The notes under the pieces are model-generated. The model had not been told where the DNA came from. It did not search any database and worked only from the letters and a program-made list of their open reading frames with translations. The translations under genes were made by a program, and so were the position numbers. This document shows positions 16,245 to 26,269 of a DNA stretch of 64,000 nucleotides, in pieces. The stretch lies in assembly GCA_900315775.1 (NCBI GenBank), contig ONAJ01000001.1:58945-122944 (forward strand). The letters run 5' to 3'. Source of the stretch: an uncultured Prevotella sp. Lineage in GTDB: Bacteria > Bacteroidota > Bacteroidia > Bacteroidales > Bacteroidaceae. Position 1 is the first letter of the stretch. Each line of letters starts with the position of its first letter.

Positions 16245-19200
16245 TTGAAAGTTGTAAAATATATAGTTAACGGACTGATTTGGGCTGTTTTTGGCTTATT
16301 GATGGCTCTTTATGTATTGCTGCACATTCCGGCAATACAGGGGTTTATTGGCAACAAAGCTGCCGTTATCCTCGGGGAAAAACTCGGAACACGTGTCATC
16401 ATAGACAAGGTTGACCTAAGTAGCTGGGGAAACATTATACTCAAGGACTTTACACTTTTCGACCAGAATGGAGATACTCTTCTTACGGCATCGCACCTGA
16501 GTGCGGGTGTGGACATCTACCCGTTGACGAAGGGCAGAGTGTCTATATCGTCGGCACAGCTCTTCGACATGGATGCCAGACTGTACAAAAAAGACGACAA
16601 ACACCCTGCTAACTTCCAGTTTGTCATAGACTCGCTTGCGTCGAAAGATACGACATCGACCCCGCTCGACATCAAGATAGCATCAGTAATTATCAGAAGA
16701 GGTAAGCTGCGTTACGACCAGTTGGACAAGGAAAGAACACCAAACGTCTTCAACACCTCGCATCTTGACATCAGCAATCTGAATGCATATCTTATGGCAC
16801 CGAGAATTACCGACGACGAAATTACAGTCATGATGAAACGACTGTCGGTAACAGAGGCTTCGGGACTTGTGGTTGACAATATAAGTTTCCGCCTGGACGC
16901 CAACAATAAACATGCAAGCATAAAAAACCTGAAGATTGACATGCCTAAGTCTTCGTTGTCGGCAGAGAAAATAACGGCAGACTACGACATGAAGGATGGC
17001 AACATAATAACGCACTCACTATTGTATAACTGTAGCATTGATGACACACATATAACTCCCTCTGACTTAGCGTCTATACTTCCTGTACTTAAACATTTCA
17101 AAGAACCCGTAAACATCACCGCTAATGTGTCAGGAACGGGCTCCGGAATTACTGTACACCAACTAACAACAACCACCGATGGAGCAAGAGCTGACGTCTT
17201 TGGATACTTGAACTTCGAAAAGGACTGGAACGTACAAATTAAGGATTTTGCTGTCAGCAAAGATTTTATCGATTTCACCGCAAAAAAACTACGCGAAGAG
17301 AATATTGTCATTCCCGAGCAGATAACAAAACTGGGAACGCTAAACGTAAAAGGAAATGTTGGTGAGACGGGAAAATTATTATATGCTAATGCCACCATAT
17401 TGTCGGATGCCGGTGACGCCACAATAGACTTCAACAACAGTCCAGGCCACTTAAAGGCAGAGGTGAAAACTGACGGTTTCAACGTGGGTGAGATACTCGG
17501 TAACGGACTGGGAAGATTTGCCGGAGAGATTAAGGCAGAAGGTAATCCGAACGGAGCGATGGACCTTAACGGCAAGGTAGATCTTGCACTTTCAGACAAC
17601 AGTACGGCTTTCGACTTCAACATTGACGCCCACGTTAGCGGAAAAACGCTGAATACGCTGAATGGCGACATAAACATATCTAATTTAGGTATCACGTCGA
17701 AAAACAAAAACTATTTCTCTGAACACCTGAACATTCATGCAGAGAATAACAAGACGACGCACCAGCTGCACATAAACAGCGATTTCGCAGACATCAGTAT
17801 AAACGGAATTATTGACTTTGCCACAGTACCGCAGAGTCTTGCCAACTATGTAGGAAGACGCATCTCTACCCTACCAGGACTGCCCGGAATGACCAACGAT
17901 AAGAAAAATGACTTTACTGCCTCGGTTGTAGTGTATAATACGGAGATACTCCGCACGCTGCTGGACATTCCGCTTACCATATCAGAACCGCTGAATATGG
18001 ATATGGCGCTACATGACGACACGTCGGAACTGAGTCTTAAAGCCTCGATACCGTCGTTTACCTACGACGACACTAATTATAAAGATGTGTTTGTAGATAT
18101 ATCCACTGAGGACTCTATTCGTTTGGATGCACAAATAATCAGGGTTGGAGACAACAACAGAAACTTTAAACTTGTAGCTGATGTGGCGGCGACAAATAAC
18201 GAGCTAATCTCCAGCATATCGTGGGATAATAATCACGAGAATAAGGACGTTAGATTCGTAGGAACGCTGAACAGCAGCACGGAGTTCTTTAAAACGGACG
18301 ACGACAAAGATGCGGTTCACCTGCGAGTACACACATCGGACATTTCCATAGGAGACACTATATGGACCATAGAACCATCGGATGTGGTGTATAGAAAAAA
18401 GTACCTTATGGTGGATAATTTCTCCGTAAAGCACAACGATCAGCATATAAATATCGACGGTATAGCATCGGAAAACACTGAAGACTCCATAACTGTTGAC
18501 CTGCACGACATGAATGTGGCTTATATCCTCGACCTTGTTAACTTCGATATTGTTGAGTTCAGCGGTCTTGCCTCCGGAAGAGTATTTGCTAAAGGACTGC
18601 TCTCGGAAATTAATGCCTGGGCTGACCTCGTTGTGGAAGACTTTAAGTTTGAAAACGGCAGACTGGGAATCCTTGAGGCTCACGCTGACTGGGATAACAA
18701 TGAACAGATGATAAACATCAAAGCGCTTGCAAACGACGAAGCGGACAGAAGGACCGACATCAACGGATATGTATCAATAGCCAAAAACTATATTGACCTA
18801 AACATTGAAGCGGAGAACACAAGACTGGAGTTTCTGAAGTCGTTCTGCAGCTCTTTCCTTGACAAGCCTGATATCTCGGCAAGAGGAAGAGCCCGTCTGT
18901 TTGGCGACCTGAGCGACGTAAACCTGACCGGAGACCTCGAGGCAAGCGGAAGCATGTATATCACTACGACGGGAGTGACATATAATTTCCATAATGCAAA
19001 GATTTACGCAGAGCCTAACGAGATATATCTTATCAATGACAGCGTGTCGGACATCTATGGAAATAAAGGTGTCGTTAACGGAGCACTACACCACCAGAGC
19101 TTGACAAACCTTACCTTCGACCTTGATATTGACGCTAACAAAATGCTGTGCTACGACTTCGACAACTACTATGGAAACAGCTTCTACGGCAGAATATTTG

Positions 19201-20387
19201 CTACAGGAAGATGTACTATTGAAGGCAGAGAGGACAGAATAAACTTCGAAATAAATGGTACTCCTAACAGAAACTCCTTCATAGAATATAATGCTGCAAG
19301 TCCCGACGAGATAAAAAACAGCGATTTTATCGAGTGGCGCGACAAGGAGGATGTAATATGGCAGATGGCTTTAAGAAGAAATTCTCCGACAAAGGAACAG
19401 CAAAACAACAAAATAGATACGGCCACAGAGATAAGCCTGAACTTTATAGTTAATATTAATCCGGATTTCACGCTCAGGATCTTAATGGATGAAAATAGTG
19501 GCGACTACATTGCGCTGAACGGTGACGGAGTGATAAACTCCAAATACTCTAATAAGGGCTCGTTCGACATGTTTGGCAATTATATTGTGGATCACGGTAT
19601 ATATAAGCTAACCATTCAAAATGTCATAAAGAAAGATTTCCAGTTCCTTCAAGGTTCGACAATTACCTTTGGAGGCGACCCGTATCTGGCTCCTCTTAAT
19701 ATGAAGGCGCAATATACCGTAAACGGAGTGTCGCTGGCAGACCTGCAGATAGGAAACTCTTTCTCGTCGAATAATGTGCGTGTAGATTGCATGATGAATA
19801 TTACGGGAACGCCACAGGCTCCACACGTGGATTTTGACTTTGACCTGCCAACCGTGAACAGCGATGCAAAACAAATGGTGCGATCTGTAATAAACAGCGA
19901 GGAAGAACTGAACCAGCAAGTAATATATCTTCTCGCCGTAGGACGTTTCTATGCTGGTAACAGAAACAACAACGCTGCCGAGGAGAATGCACAACAAAGT
20001 CAGACGTCGCTGGCAATGTCGAGTCTGTTAAGCGGCACAATATCGCAACAGATAAACAACGTGTTGTCATCGTGGTTTAACAATAACAACTGGAACTTTG
20101 GTGCAAACATCTCAACGGGTAATGAAGGTTGGAACAATGCGGAATATGAAGGAATACTCAGCGGACGAATGCTAAACAACAGACTTCTTGTAAACGGACA
20201 GTTCGGCTATCGTGACAATGCAAAGACAGCTACGACTTCGTTTATAGGCGACTTCGACATTAGGTACCTACTCTTCCCAAATGGCAACCTGGCTGTAAGG
20301 GTTTACAACCAGACTAACGACAGATACTTCACGAAGAACAGTCTTAACACCCAAGGACTGGGCATTATCATAAAACGCGACTTTTAG
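16245..20387 (+). CDS. tamB: TamB-like translocation and assembly module protein
   Basis: AsmA-like/TamB protein of 1380 residues. TamB proteins span the periplasm as a long beta-taco groove and help outer-membrane protein assembly or lipid transport. One N-terminal membrane helix lies at about residues 6-29, followed by over 1000 residues of beta repeats and a C-terminal DUF490-type domain ending GLGIIIKRDF. No ATG is available upstream: the frame opens with TTG at 16245, which gives the family-like start MKVVKYIVNGLIW. An in-frame eight-residue ORF (ATG 16203, TAG) precedes it. The 3' end overlaps the convergent DUF2400 gene by four bases. Confidence 0.92.
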   Translation: MKVVKYIVNGLIWAVFGLLMALYVLLHIPAIQGFIGNKAAVILGEKLGTRVIIDKVDLSSWGNIILKDFTLFDQNGDTLLTASHLSAGVDIYPLTKGRVSISSAQLFDMDARLYKKDDKHPANFQFVIDSLASKDTTSTPLDIKIASVIIRRGKLRYDQLDKERTPNVFNTSHLDISNLNAYLMAPRITDDEITVMMKRLSVTEASGLVVDNISFRLDANNKHASIKNLKIDMPKSSLSAEKITADYDMKDGNIITHSLLYNCSIDDTHITPSDLASILPVLKHFKEPVNITANVSGTGSGITVHQLTTTTDGARADVFGYLNFEKDWNVQIKDFAVSKDFIDFTAKKLREENIVIPEQITKLGTLNVKGNVGETGKLLYANATILSDAGDATIDFNNSPGHLKAEVKTDGFNVGEILGNGLGRFAGEIKAEGNPNGAMDLNGKVDLALSDNSTAFDFNIDAHVSGKTLNTLNGDINISNLGITSKNKNYFSEHLNIHAENNKTTHQLHINSDFADISINGIIDFATVPQSLANYVGRRISTLPGLPGMTNDKKNDFTASVVVYNTEILRTLLDIPLTISEPLNMDMALHDDTSELSLKASIPSFTYDDTNYKDVFVDISTEDSIRLDAQIIRVGDNNRNFKLVADVAATNNELISSISWDNNHENKDVRFVGTLNSSTEFFKTDDDKDAVHLRVHTSDISIGDTIWTIEPSDVVYRKKYLMVDNFSVKHNDQHINIDGIASENTEDSITVDLHDMNVAYILDLVNFDIVEFSGLASGRVFAKGLLSEINAWADLVVEDFKFENGRLGILEAHADWDNNEQMINIKALANDEADRRTDINGYVSIAKNYIDLNIEAENTRLEFLKSFCSSFLDKPDISARGRARLFGDLSDVNLTGDLEASGSMYITTTGVTYNFHNAKIYAEPNEIYLINDSVSDIYGNKGVVNGALHHQSLTNLTFDLDIDANKMLCYDFDNYYGNSFYGRIFATGRCTIEGREDRINFEINGTPNRNSFIEYNAASPDEIKNSDFIEWRDKEDVIWQMALRRNSPTKEQQNNKIDTATEISLNFIVNINPDFTLRILMDENSGDYIALNGDGVINSKYSNKGSFDMFGNYIVDHGIYKLTIQNVIKKDFQFLQGSTITFGGDPYLAPLNMKAQYTVNGVSLADLQIGNSFSSNNVRVDCMMNITGTPQAPHVDFDFDLPTVNSDAKQMVRSVINSEEELNQQVIYLLAVGRFYAGNRNNNAAEENAQQSQTSLAMSSLLSGTISQQINNVLSSWFNNNNWNFGANISTGNEGWNNAEYEGILSGRMLNNRLLVNGQFGYRDNAKTATTSFIGDFDIRYLLFPNGNLAVRVYNQTNDRYFTKNSLNTQGLGIIIKRDF

Positions 20388-21124
20388 TTGTTTACCCCGT
20401 AGCCGAAAAGTGCGAAGTCGCCCTTGAGAGGGTCCTCGGGGAAAATCTCCGCAAGGGTTTTAGTAAGTCTGATGGCGGTACTCATCGTCGCAGTCTTACT
20501 GTTTAACAGTCCTAAGCGTACAGACTGTTGAAGCACATGGGTGTCAAGAGGGATGATAAGGGTGCGACGATCTATAAATTTGCTCCATAAACCTAAGTCA
20601 ACGGGCGAATCGGAACGAACCATCCAACGCAAGAACATACAAAGACGTTTGCAGGCTGATTTCGTATCTTTTGGAACGACCTGGGTGGCTCCTTCGGCAG
20701 CAAACCATTCACACAAAGAGCTGACAGCCGACAAACCATCGTTACCGCTTTCTTTGACAAAAGTACCTAACGACTCATATTCAACAAGAAGCTTCTGCAG
20801 AGCACGAAGAAAGGTATTCATCGTCCGATAGGAATACAAACGATAAAAACTACCCATTTCATCGTCGCGGAAAGATGTCTCAAAAGCACCCTGCTTAACC
20901 CATTCATAGATATCGCCTTCTGCATGGTCTAACATCCAACTTATCTTGGGAAGGAACTGCGCCCTGCTGCCATAACTTAAAGAAGATGCCACAAAGGCGG
21001 TAGTTTCCTGATTGTACGCCCCTTTCACTTGGTGCATAAAGCATGACGGATCGCCATCAAGAAACGCTTTCGTCTCGTATTGTTGTGCATAAATGCACAG
21101 GAGTTCTGCTACTTTATTTTCCAT
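20384..21124 (-). CDS. TIGR02757/DUF2400 family protein
   Basis: Protein of 246 residues when started at the ATG at 21124 (MENKVAELL). The longer frame reaching 21223 runs through the divergent promoter region and is rejected. The family is found mainly in Bacteroidota and Epsilonproteobacteria. Its segments (SSLSYGSRAQFLPKI, SGNDGLSAVSSLCEWF, VDLGLWSKFIDRRTLIIPLD, PEDPLKGDFALFGYG) suggest a helix-hairpin-helix DNA-glycosylase-like fold, but no activity is known to me. The -7 box at 21133-21140 implies almost no leader. Confidence 0.88.
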   Translation of the reverse strand: MENKVAELLCIYAQQYETKAFLDGDPSCFMHQVKGAYNQETTAFVASSLSYGSRAQFLPKISWMLDHAEGDIYEWVKQGAFETSFRDDEMGSFYRLYSYRTMNTFLRALQKLLVEYESLGTFVKESGNDGLSAVSSLCEWFAAEGATQVVPKDTKSACKRLCMFLRWMVRSDSPVDLGLWSKFIDRRTLIIPLDTHVLQQSVRLGLLNSKTATMSTAIRLTKTLAEIFPEDPLKGDFALFGYGVNN

Positions 21125-21132
21125 TCCAAGTG

Positions 21133-21140
21133 CAAAGGTA
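21133..21140 (-). promoter_or_regulatory. -7 box for the DUF2400 gene
   Basis: TACCTTTG on the - strand, ending 8 bp before the ATG. Transcription would begin within a few bases of the start codon, i.e. a leaderless mRNA. No -33 TTTG seen. Confidence 0.5.
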
Positions 21141-21160
21141 ATATAATTTGTAAGAATAAT

Positions 21161-21192
21161 TTTGTATTTTCCCAATATTTTTCTTAACTTTG
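21161..21192 (+). promoter_or_regulatory. Promoter of the DUF5686-addA-addB operon
   Basis: TTTG at 21161-21164, a 20-bp spacer and TAACTTTG at 21185-21192: full -33/-7 consensus. The box ends 5 bp before the GTG at 21198, which implies a leaderless or nearly leaderless mRNA and excludes the ATG at 21162. Confidence 0.7.
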
Positions 21193-21197
21193 CATTC

Positions 21198-23225
21198 GTG
21201 AAAAGATTAGCTATATTATTCATACTACTTTTAACATTTTCTTATGCTAATGCTGACTCAGAGGGATACGATTCTCCTATTCTCTCTAAGATGTGGCATT
21301 ATGCAGAAAGTGTGAAGCATATCGACACCTTGGGCATCGGCGAAAGCAGGACAGCATACATTCAGTATAGGTACAACACTATAAAAAGGAATGCGCTGTT
21401 GTTGATGGTTCCAAGACTTTTCGACATTGCGCATGGACGCAGAGAATATGCTGGAGAGGTAATTATTAAGGCGAAAAAGAGAGATAACCGCACCTTCGAC
21501 TTAGTAAAACAGCTGGACGTGAGCACGGTGCCACATCATACTGATGCCTTGCCGTCAATTCAAACATATTTAAAACCGGATATCTACAACGAAAAGATTT
21601 TTGTTGATAGAATAATGTCTCCATTTAACTATGACAACAGGGTGTTCTACAAATACAGCACAGAAGAGTTGGTTGATGGTGTTGTTGAGGTGACATTCAA
21701 ACCAATAACCATGAACACTCAGTTGGTGAAGGGACGCTGTATCGTTGACCATGAAACCGGAAAGATTGCGTGGTTCGAGTTCTTTGGCGAGTTTGACATG
21801 ATAGGATTCCGTGTTAAAGGAATTATGGACGAAGGACATAACAGTATTTACGTTAAAGATATCGACGTGGAAACAAGAATGTCGCTGTTGGGAAACAAAC
21901 TGCAATCGTACCTTCATGCGGACTTTAACATACCGGAACTGCTACCCGACAGTGTTACCGACTGTACGAGTTTTAAGGTAGCAGAAGAGGTACGCCCCAC
22001 TCCACTTCCCGAAGAGAACCAACGCATATACGACGCCTTCAACTTAGCTGAAGAAAAGGAAGAAGAAAAAGAAGAGGAGGAAAGCGAAAAGAAAGTAAAA
22101 TTCACTAATTCGCTGAAGAAAATCGGAGAAAGTCTGATATTCCAAACGAATGGCAGCTTCAGCAGTAACCGAGGAAACCTTAGCATTTCCCCAATAATAA
22201 ACCCTCTGTCTTTTGGGTATAGTAGCCAGAGAGGTGTTTATTATCGCATGTCAATGAATATCAATTATGACTTCTCTGAAAAGAAAGCGTTGTCGCTCAA
22301 CGTCAACGGAGGTTACTCGTTTAAACAAAAACTCATCTACTACTCAATACCGCTTCGATTCACTTATAACAATCTAAGAAACGGATATGTTGAATTCGTT
22401 GTGGGTAATGGTAACAGAATAACAAACTCGGAAATTCTGAAGAAAATAAAAGATGAGACAGCGGAACGAATAAAATGGGACCAGATGGACCTTCAGTATT
22501 TCAAGGACTTCCGTCTGGACCTGAATACTAATTACGACTTGTCAGAGTATTGGAGTATCCAGCCTGGTATAACGTATCACCGTCGTAGCGCAGTAAACAA
22601 AAGTGGTTTTATCCTTGCAGGAAAGCCCTATGTATATTACTCTACTGCTCCGCGCTTTGCCGTCAAATGGCGACCGATGGGATATAACGGAATGTATATC
22701 AGTATTGACCACGAAATAAGCAAAAAGGATTTCTTGGGTTCTGATTTCAGCTATGATAGAACGGAAATTGATGCTATGTGGAAATATAATATGAAAAGAA
22801 TGAAATGTCTGTCTTTGCGCGGCGGTATGGGTTTCTACGCGAAGAGAGAGGATGACACGTATTTCTTGGACTATACTAATTTCGCACAGAACAATATTCC
22901 TGGCGGTTGGAATGACAACTGGACAGGCGACTTTAAACTGTTGGATGCCAACTGGTACAACGCCTCTAACTACTATGTCAGAGGAAATATAACATACGAA
23001 AGTCCCTTGCTGCTGGTATCAAGACTACCATTTGTAGGACGTTTCATAGAAATGGAACGTATATACTTAAATATTCTGTCGGTAGAGAAGATAACACCTT
23101 ATAACGAATGGGGATATGGATTTAAAAACAGATTATTCTCGGCAGGTGCTTTCGTAGCTTTCAGAAATTATAAATATCACGGTGTGGGTGTCAGATTCGA
23201 ACTTGAACTTTTCAACAGATGGTAA
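21198..23225 (+). CDS. DUF5686-family outer-membrane-type protein
   Basis: Protein of 675 residues started at GTG 21198, which gives a standard signal peptide (VKRLAILFILLLTFSYANA, Val read as Met). The upstream ATG at 21162 would add 12 residues but overlaps the promoter. The N-terminal part matches the DUF5686 family. After an acidic Glu/Lys-rich linker (about residues 279-304), the C-terminal half is beta-strand-rich with regular aromatic residues, and the chain ends in FELELFNRW, with a terminal aromatic as in outer-membrane barrels. Its last codons overlap the addA ATG by 7 bp. Function unknown. Confidence 0.88.
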   Translation: MKRLAILFILLLTFSYANADSEGYDSPILSKMWHYAESVKHIDTLGIGESRTAYIQYRYNTIKRNALLLMVPRLFDIAHGRREYAGEVIIKAKKRDNRTFDLVKQLDVSTVPHHTDALPSIQTYLKPDIYNEKIFVDRIMSPFNYDNRVFYKYSTEELVDGVVEVTFKPITMNTQLVKGRCIVDHETGKIAWFEFFGEFDMIGFRVKGIMDEGHNSIYVKDIDVETRMSLLGNKLQSYLHADFNIPELLPDSVTDCTSFKVAEEVRPTPLPEENQRIYDAFNLAEEKEEEKEEEESEKKVKFTNSLKKIGESLIFQTNGSFSSNRGNLSISPIINPLSFGYSSQRGVYYRMSMNINYDFSEKKALSLNVNGGYSFKQKLIYYSIPLRFTYNNLRNGYVEFVVGNGNRITNSEILKKIKDETAERIKWDQMDLQYFKDFRLDLNTNYDLSEYWSIQPGITYHRRSAVNKSGFILAGKPYVYYSTAPRFAVKWRPMGYNGMYISIDHEISKKDFLGSDFSYDRTEIDAMWKYNMKRMKCLSLRGGMGFYAKREDDTYFLDYTNFAQNNIPGGWNDNWTGDFKLLDANWYNASNYYVRGNITYESPLLLVSRLPFVGRFIEMERIYLNILSVEKITPYNEWGYGFKNRLFSAGAFVAFRNYKYHGVGVRFELELFNRW

Positions 23226-26200
23226 ACCTTACAGTATATAAAGCAAGTGCAGGAAGTGGAAAGACTTTTACGTTGGCAACAGAATACATAAAGTTGCTGA
23301 TTGAGAATCCACTTGCATACAGAAATATTCTCGCCGTAACATTTACCAACAAGGCTACGGAAGAAATGAAACAACGAATACTGTGGCAACTCTACGGAAT
23401 AAGCAAACAGCTACCATCGTCGGAAAGTTACATAAAAAATGTATGCGAAAGTCTTGATATAAGTAGAGAAAAGGCAAGCAAACAAGCAGCACGTGCTCTG
23501 CATGAACTGGTACACAACTATAGCTATTTTAGAGTCGGAACAATTGACGCATTCTTCCAGAATGTACTGAGAAACCTCGCAAGAGAACTGGACCTTACCG
23601 CTAATCTGAGGGTAGAACTGAACGACAAGCAGATAATGGAACAGGCTGTCGATGAGATGACGGCAGAACTTAAACCCGAGGATAAAGTGCTGAAATGGAT
23701 TATCAGCTACATAACGGAAAATATTCAGGACGACAAATCGTGGAACGTCTTCGGACAGATAAAGAACTTCGGAAAAACAATCTTTGAAGATACTTACAAG
23801 GAGGAAAGTGAGATTCTTAACCAAAAACTTGGTGAGAAAGGTTTCTTTGAAAGATATACAAACGACATAAGGACTATCCGACAAGAGGCTGAGGAAAGAA
23901 TGGGAATGTATGCGAAGTCATTCTTCGACATCCTGGAGCAGAATAGTTTAACAGCCGAAGACCTTTCTGGCAAGAATAAAGGAATTGTAAGCTATTTTAG
24001 AAAACTTCAAAGCGGTAAGTTCAGTGATAAAGACTGTTGGAATAAAACATTAGAAAAGCACTTGGACGATGCTGAGGCATGGGTTGCAAAAACGCATCCG
24101 GACAGATATGACATATTAGGAATTGTTGAGGCACAACTGATGCCGCTGCTTAAAAATGCTGAAAATGAAAGAGGTAAACAATGGATGCTGATGGAATCAG
24201 CAAATAAAACACTTCAGCATCTTAACAAGTTACGACTACTTGCATATATAGAAAATAAGGTGCGTAGCATGAACGAGGACGCAAACAGATTTTTGCTTAG
24301 CGATACGCAGAAACTGTTACACGACCTTATTGACGATAGCGATAGCCCCTTTATTTTCGAGAAAATAGGTACACAACTGGAACACATCATGATTGATGAA
24401 TTCCAGGATACAAGTGTTATACAGTGGAACAACTTCAAAGTCTTGCTTATGGAGATCATGAGTCATAAAAACTCAAGAAACCTTATCGTTGGCGACGTGA
24501 AACAGAGTATATATCGCTGGCGTAATGGAGACTGGAGACTCCTTAATGACATAGAACAGAATTTTGACCCGGGAATTGTAAAGGTACGTTCGTTACATAC
24601 TAACTACAGAAGTGAGAAAAACATCATAGACTTCAACAACTGGTTCTTCAAGAAAGCATCAGAGATAGAATATGCCAATGAGATGAACATTAATCCTGAG
24701 GAGGCAGAACAGTTGAAGAGAGCTTATTATGACGTTGAACAGGAGGTGCCAAATGAAAAGAAGGGAAACGGATATGTCAAGATAGAACTACTGTCGGGCG
24801 AGGACTATGATGAAAACATGATGAAGTCCACGGAAACGGCTGTCACAAGACTACTGCAGGCGGGAGTACAACAGAAAGATATTGCCATTCTGCTCAGAGC
24901 GAATAAGAATATTCCTGTTATTGCTGATTACTTTATGCGAAACCACCCAGAGCTTAAACTTGTAAGCGATGAGGCTTTCCGACTTGATTCTTCGTTGGCG
25001 GTAAATATTATTATCGCTGTTCTAAAGCTGGTTTATTCGCATAATGACTTGCTGACACGCACCTTCGTTGAAAAGGTATGCGGAAAAGTGGACATCGATG
25101 TAAATTCATATAAAACGCTGCCATTAAAGGAAATGGTAGAGAAAATATGCCAGGACTTCAATATCGCAGATATGAAGGAACAAAGCGCTTATGTCAGCAC
25201 TTTCTTCGATCAACTAACGAAATTCATTGACGACTTTGGCTCTAATCTGCACCTGTTCTTAAGAGAATGGTATGAACATATCTGTAAGAAAACTATTCAA
25301 AGTGACGAAACGGATGGTATAAGACTACTGTCTATCCATAAATCAAAAGGACTGGAATTTCATAGCGTCATAATTCCATACTGTGATTGGAAACTTGAAC
25401 TCTCAAACACCTTGTGGTGCAAGCCAAAGGAGGCTCCTTTCAATGAATTGCCTGTGGTACCGGTGGACTATAGCAGCAAGCTGATGGAGACAATATACAG
25501 CGAGGACTATAAACGAGAACATCTACAAAATTGCGTAGATAATCTTAATCTACTATATGTGGCATTTACCAGGGCTTGTAAGAACCTTTTTGTCATAGGA
25601 AAATCAAACTCTTCGGGCACAAGAAGCACAATCATTGAGCAAGTAATAGGTGACGTTGAATACGAAGTTGGCAATGACGTTTGTGCATATAATAATAAAG
25701 AGGAAGAAAAGAATGTAATGCTGATACCCACAAGAATTGATTCCTTCAATGTACCCGCTGAATTCAGACAAAGTAATAAAAGTAGAGATTTCATCGTTGG
25801 AGAAAACGAGGATGAGAAAAATATGTATATTAAACTGGGTACTGTGTTACACAATATATTTTCAAATATACGAACTCTTGACGACATTCCCAAGGTAATA
25901 CAAGAAATGGAATTCGAAGGAATACTATATAACGACGACATAAGTGTTGAACACCTGAGAAAAATGCTTAGCAAACGACTGGAAACAACGCAGGTAAAGG
26001 AGTGGTTTAGTCCGAAGTGGCGACTCTTCAACGAATGTGCTATCCTTTCTGTTAATGCCGACGGAGAGGTCATAGAACGACGTCCGGATAGGGTTATGAC
26101 TGATGGAGAGAAGACAATTGTCGTTGATTTTAAATTCGGAAAGCCTCATGAAGAATATCATAATCAAATAAAGTCGTATATGCAGCTGTTAAGAGATATG

Positions 26201-26269
26201 GGAATGCCTTGCGTGGAAGGATTTCTATGGTACGTTTACGCAAATAAAATTGAGGAGGTTAAACAATGA
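23219..26269 (+). CDS. addA: AddA-like helicase-nuclease (UvrD/RecB family)
   Basis: Helicase and nuclease subunit of an AddAB-type double-strand-break resection complex, 1016 residues. Walker A ASAGSGKT lies at 9-16, motif II IDEFQDT from about 392, helicase motif V near LLSIHKSKGLEFHSV and motif VI near LLYVAFTRACKNLFVIG. A RecB-type nuclease domain sits at the C-terminus (RPDRVMTDGEKTIVVDFKFG) with the D970-x-K972 catalytic pair and a QIKSYMQLL motif. It overlaps the next gene by four bases (ATGA), and that gene encodes the AddB-like partner. Confidence 0.93.
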   Translation: MVNLTVYKASAGSGKTFTLATEYIKLLIENPLAYRNILAVTFTNKATEEMKQRILWQLYGISKQLPSSESYIKNVCESLDISREKASKQAARALHELVHNYSYFRVGTIDAFFQNVLRNLARELDLTANLRVELNDKQIMEQAVDEMTAELKPEDKVLKWIISYITENIQDDKSWNVFGQIKNFGKTIFEDTYKEESEILNQKLGEKGFFERYTNDIRTIRQEAEERMGMYAKSFFDILEQNSLTAEDLSGKNKGIVSYFRKLQSGKFSDKDCWNKTLEKHLDDAEAWVAKTHPDRYDILGIVEAQLMPLLKNAENERGKQWMLMESANKTLQHLNKLRLLAYIENKVRSMNEDANRFLLSDTQKLLHDLIDDSDSPFIFEKIGTQLEHIMIDEFQDTSVIQWNNFKVLLMEIMSHKNSRNLIVGDVKQSIYRWRNGDWRLLNDIEQNFDPGIVKVRSLHTNYRSEKNIIDFNNWFFKKASEIEYANEMNINPEEAEQLKRAYYDVEQEVPNEKKGNGYVKIELLSGEDYDENMMKSTETAVTRLLQAGVQQKDIAILLRANKNIPVIADYFMRNHPELKLVSDEAFRLDSSLAVNIIIAVLKLVYSHNDLLTRTFVEKVCGKVDIDVNSYKTLPLKEMVEKICQDFNIADMKEQSAYVSTFFDQLTKFIDDFGSNLHLFLREWYEHICKKTIQSDETDGIRLLSIHKSKGLEFHSVIIPYCDWKLELSNTLWCKPKEAPFNELPVVPVDYSSKLMETIYSEDYKREHLQNCVDNLNLLYVAFTRACKNLFVIGKSNSSGTRSTIIEQVIGDVEYEVGNDVCAYNNKEEEKNVMLIPTRIDSFNVPAEFRQSNKSRDFIVGENEDEKNMYIKLGTVLHNIFSNIRTLDDIPKVIQEMEFEGILYNDDISVEHLRKMLSKRLETTQVKEWFSPKWRLFNECAILSVNADGEVIERRPDRVMTDGEKTIVVDFKFGKPHEEYHNQIKSYMQLLRDMGMPCVEGFLWYVYANKIEEVKQ

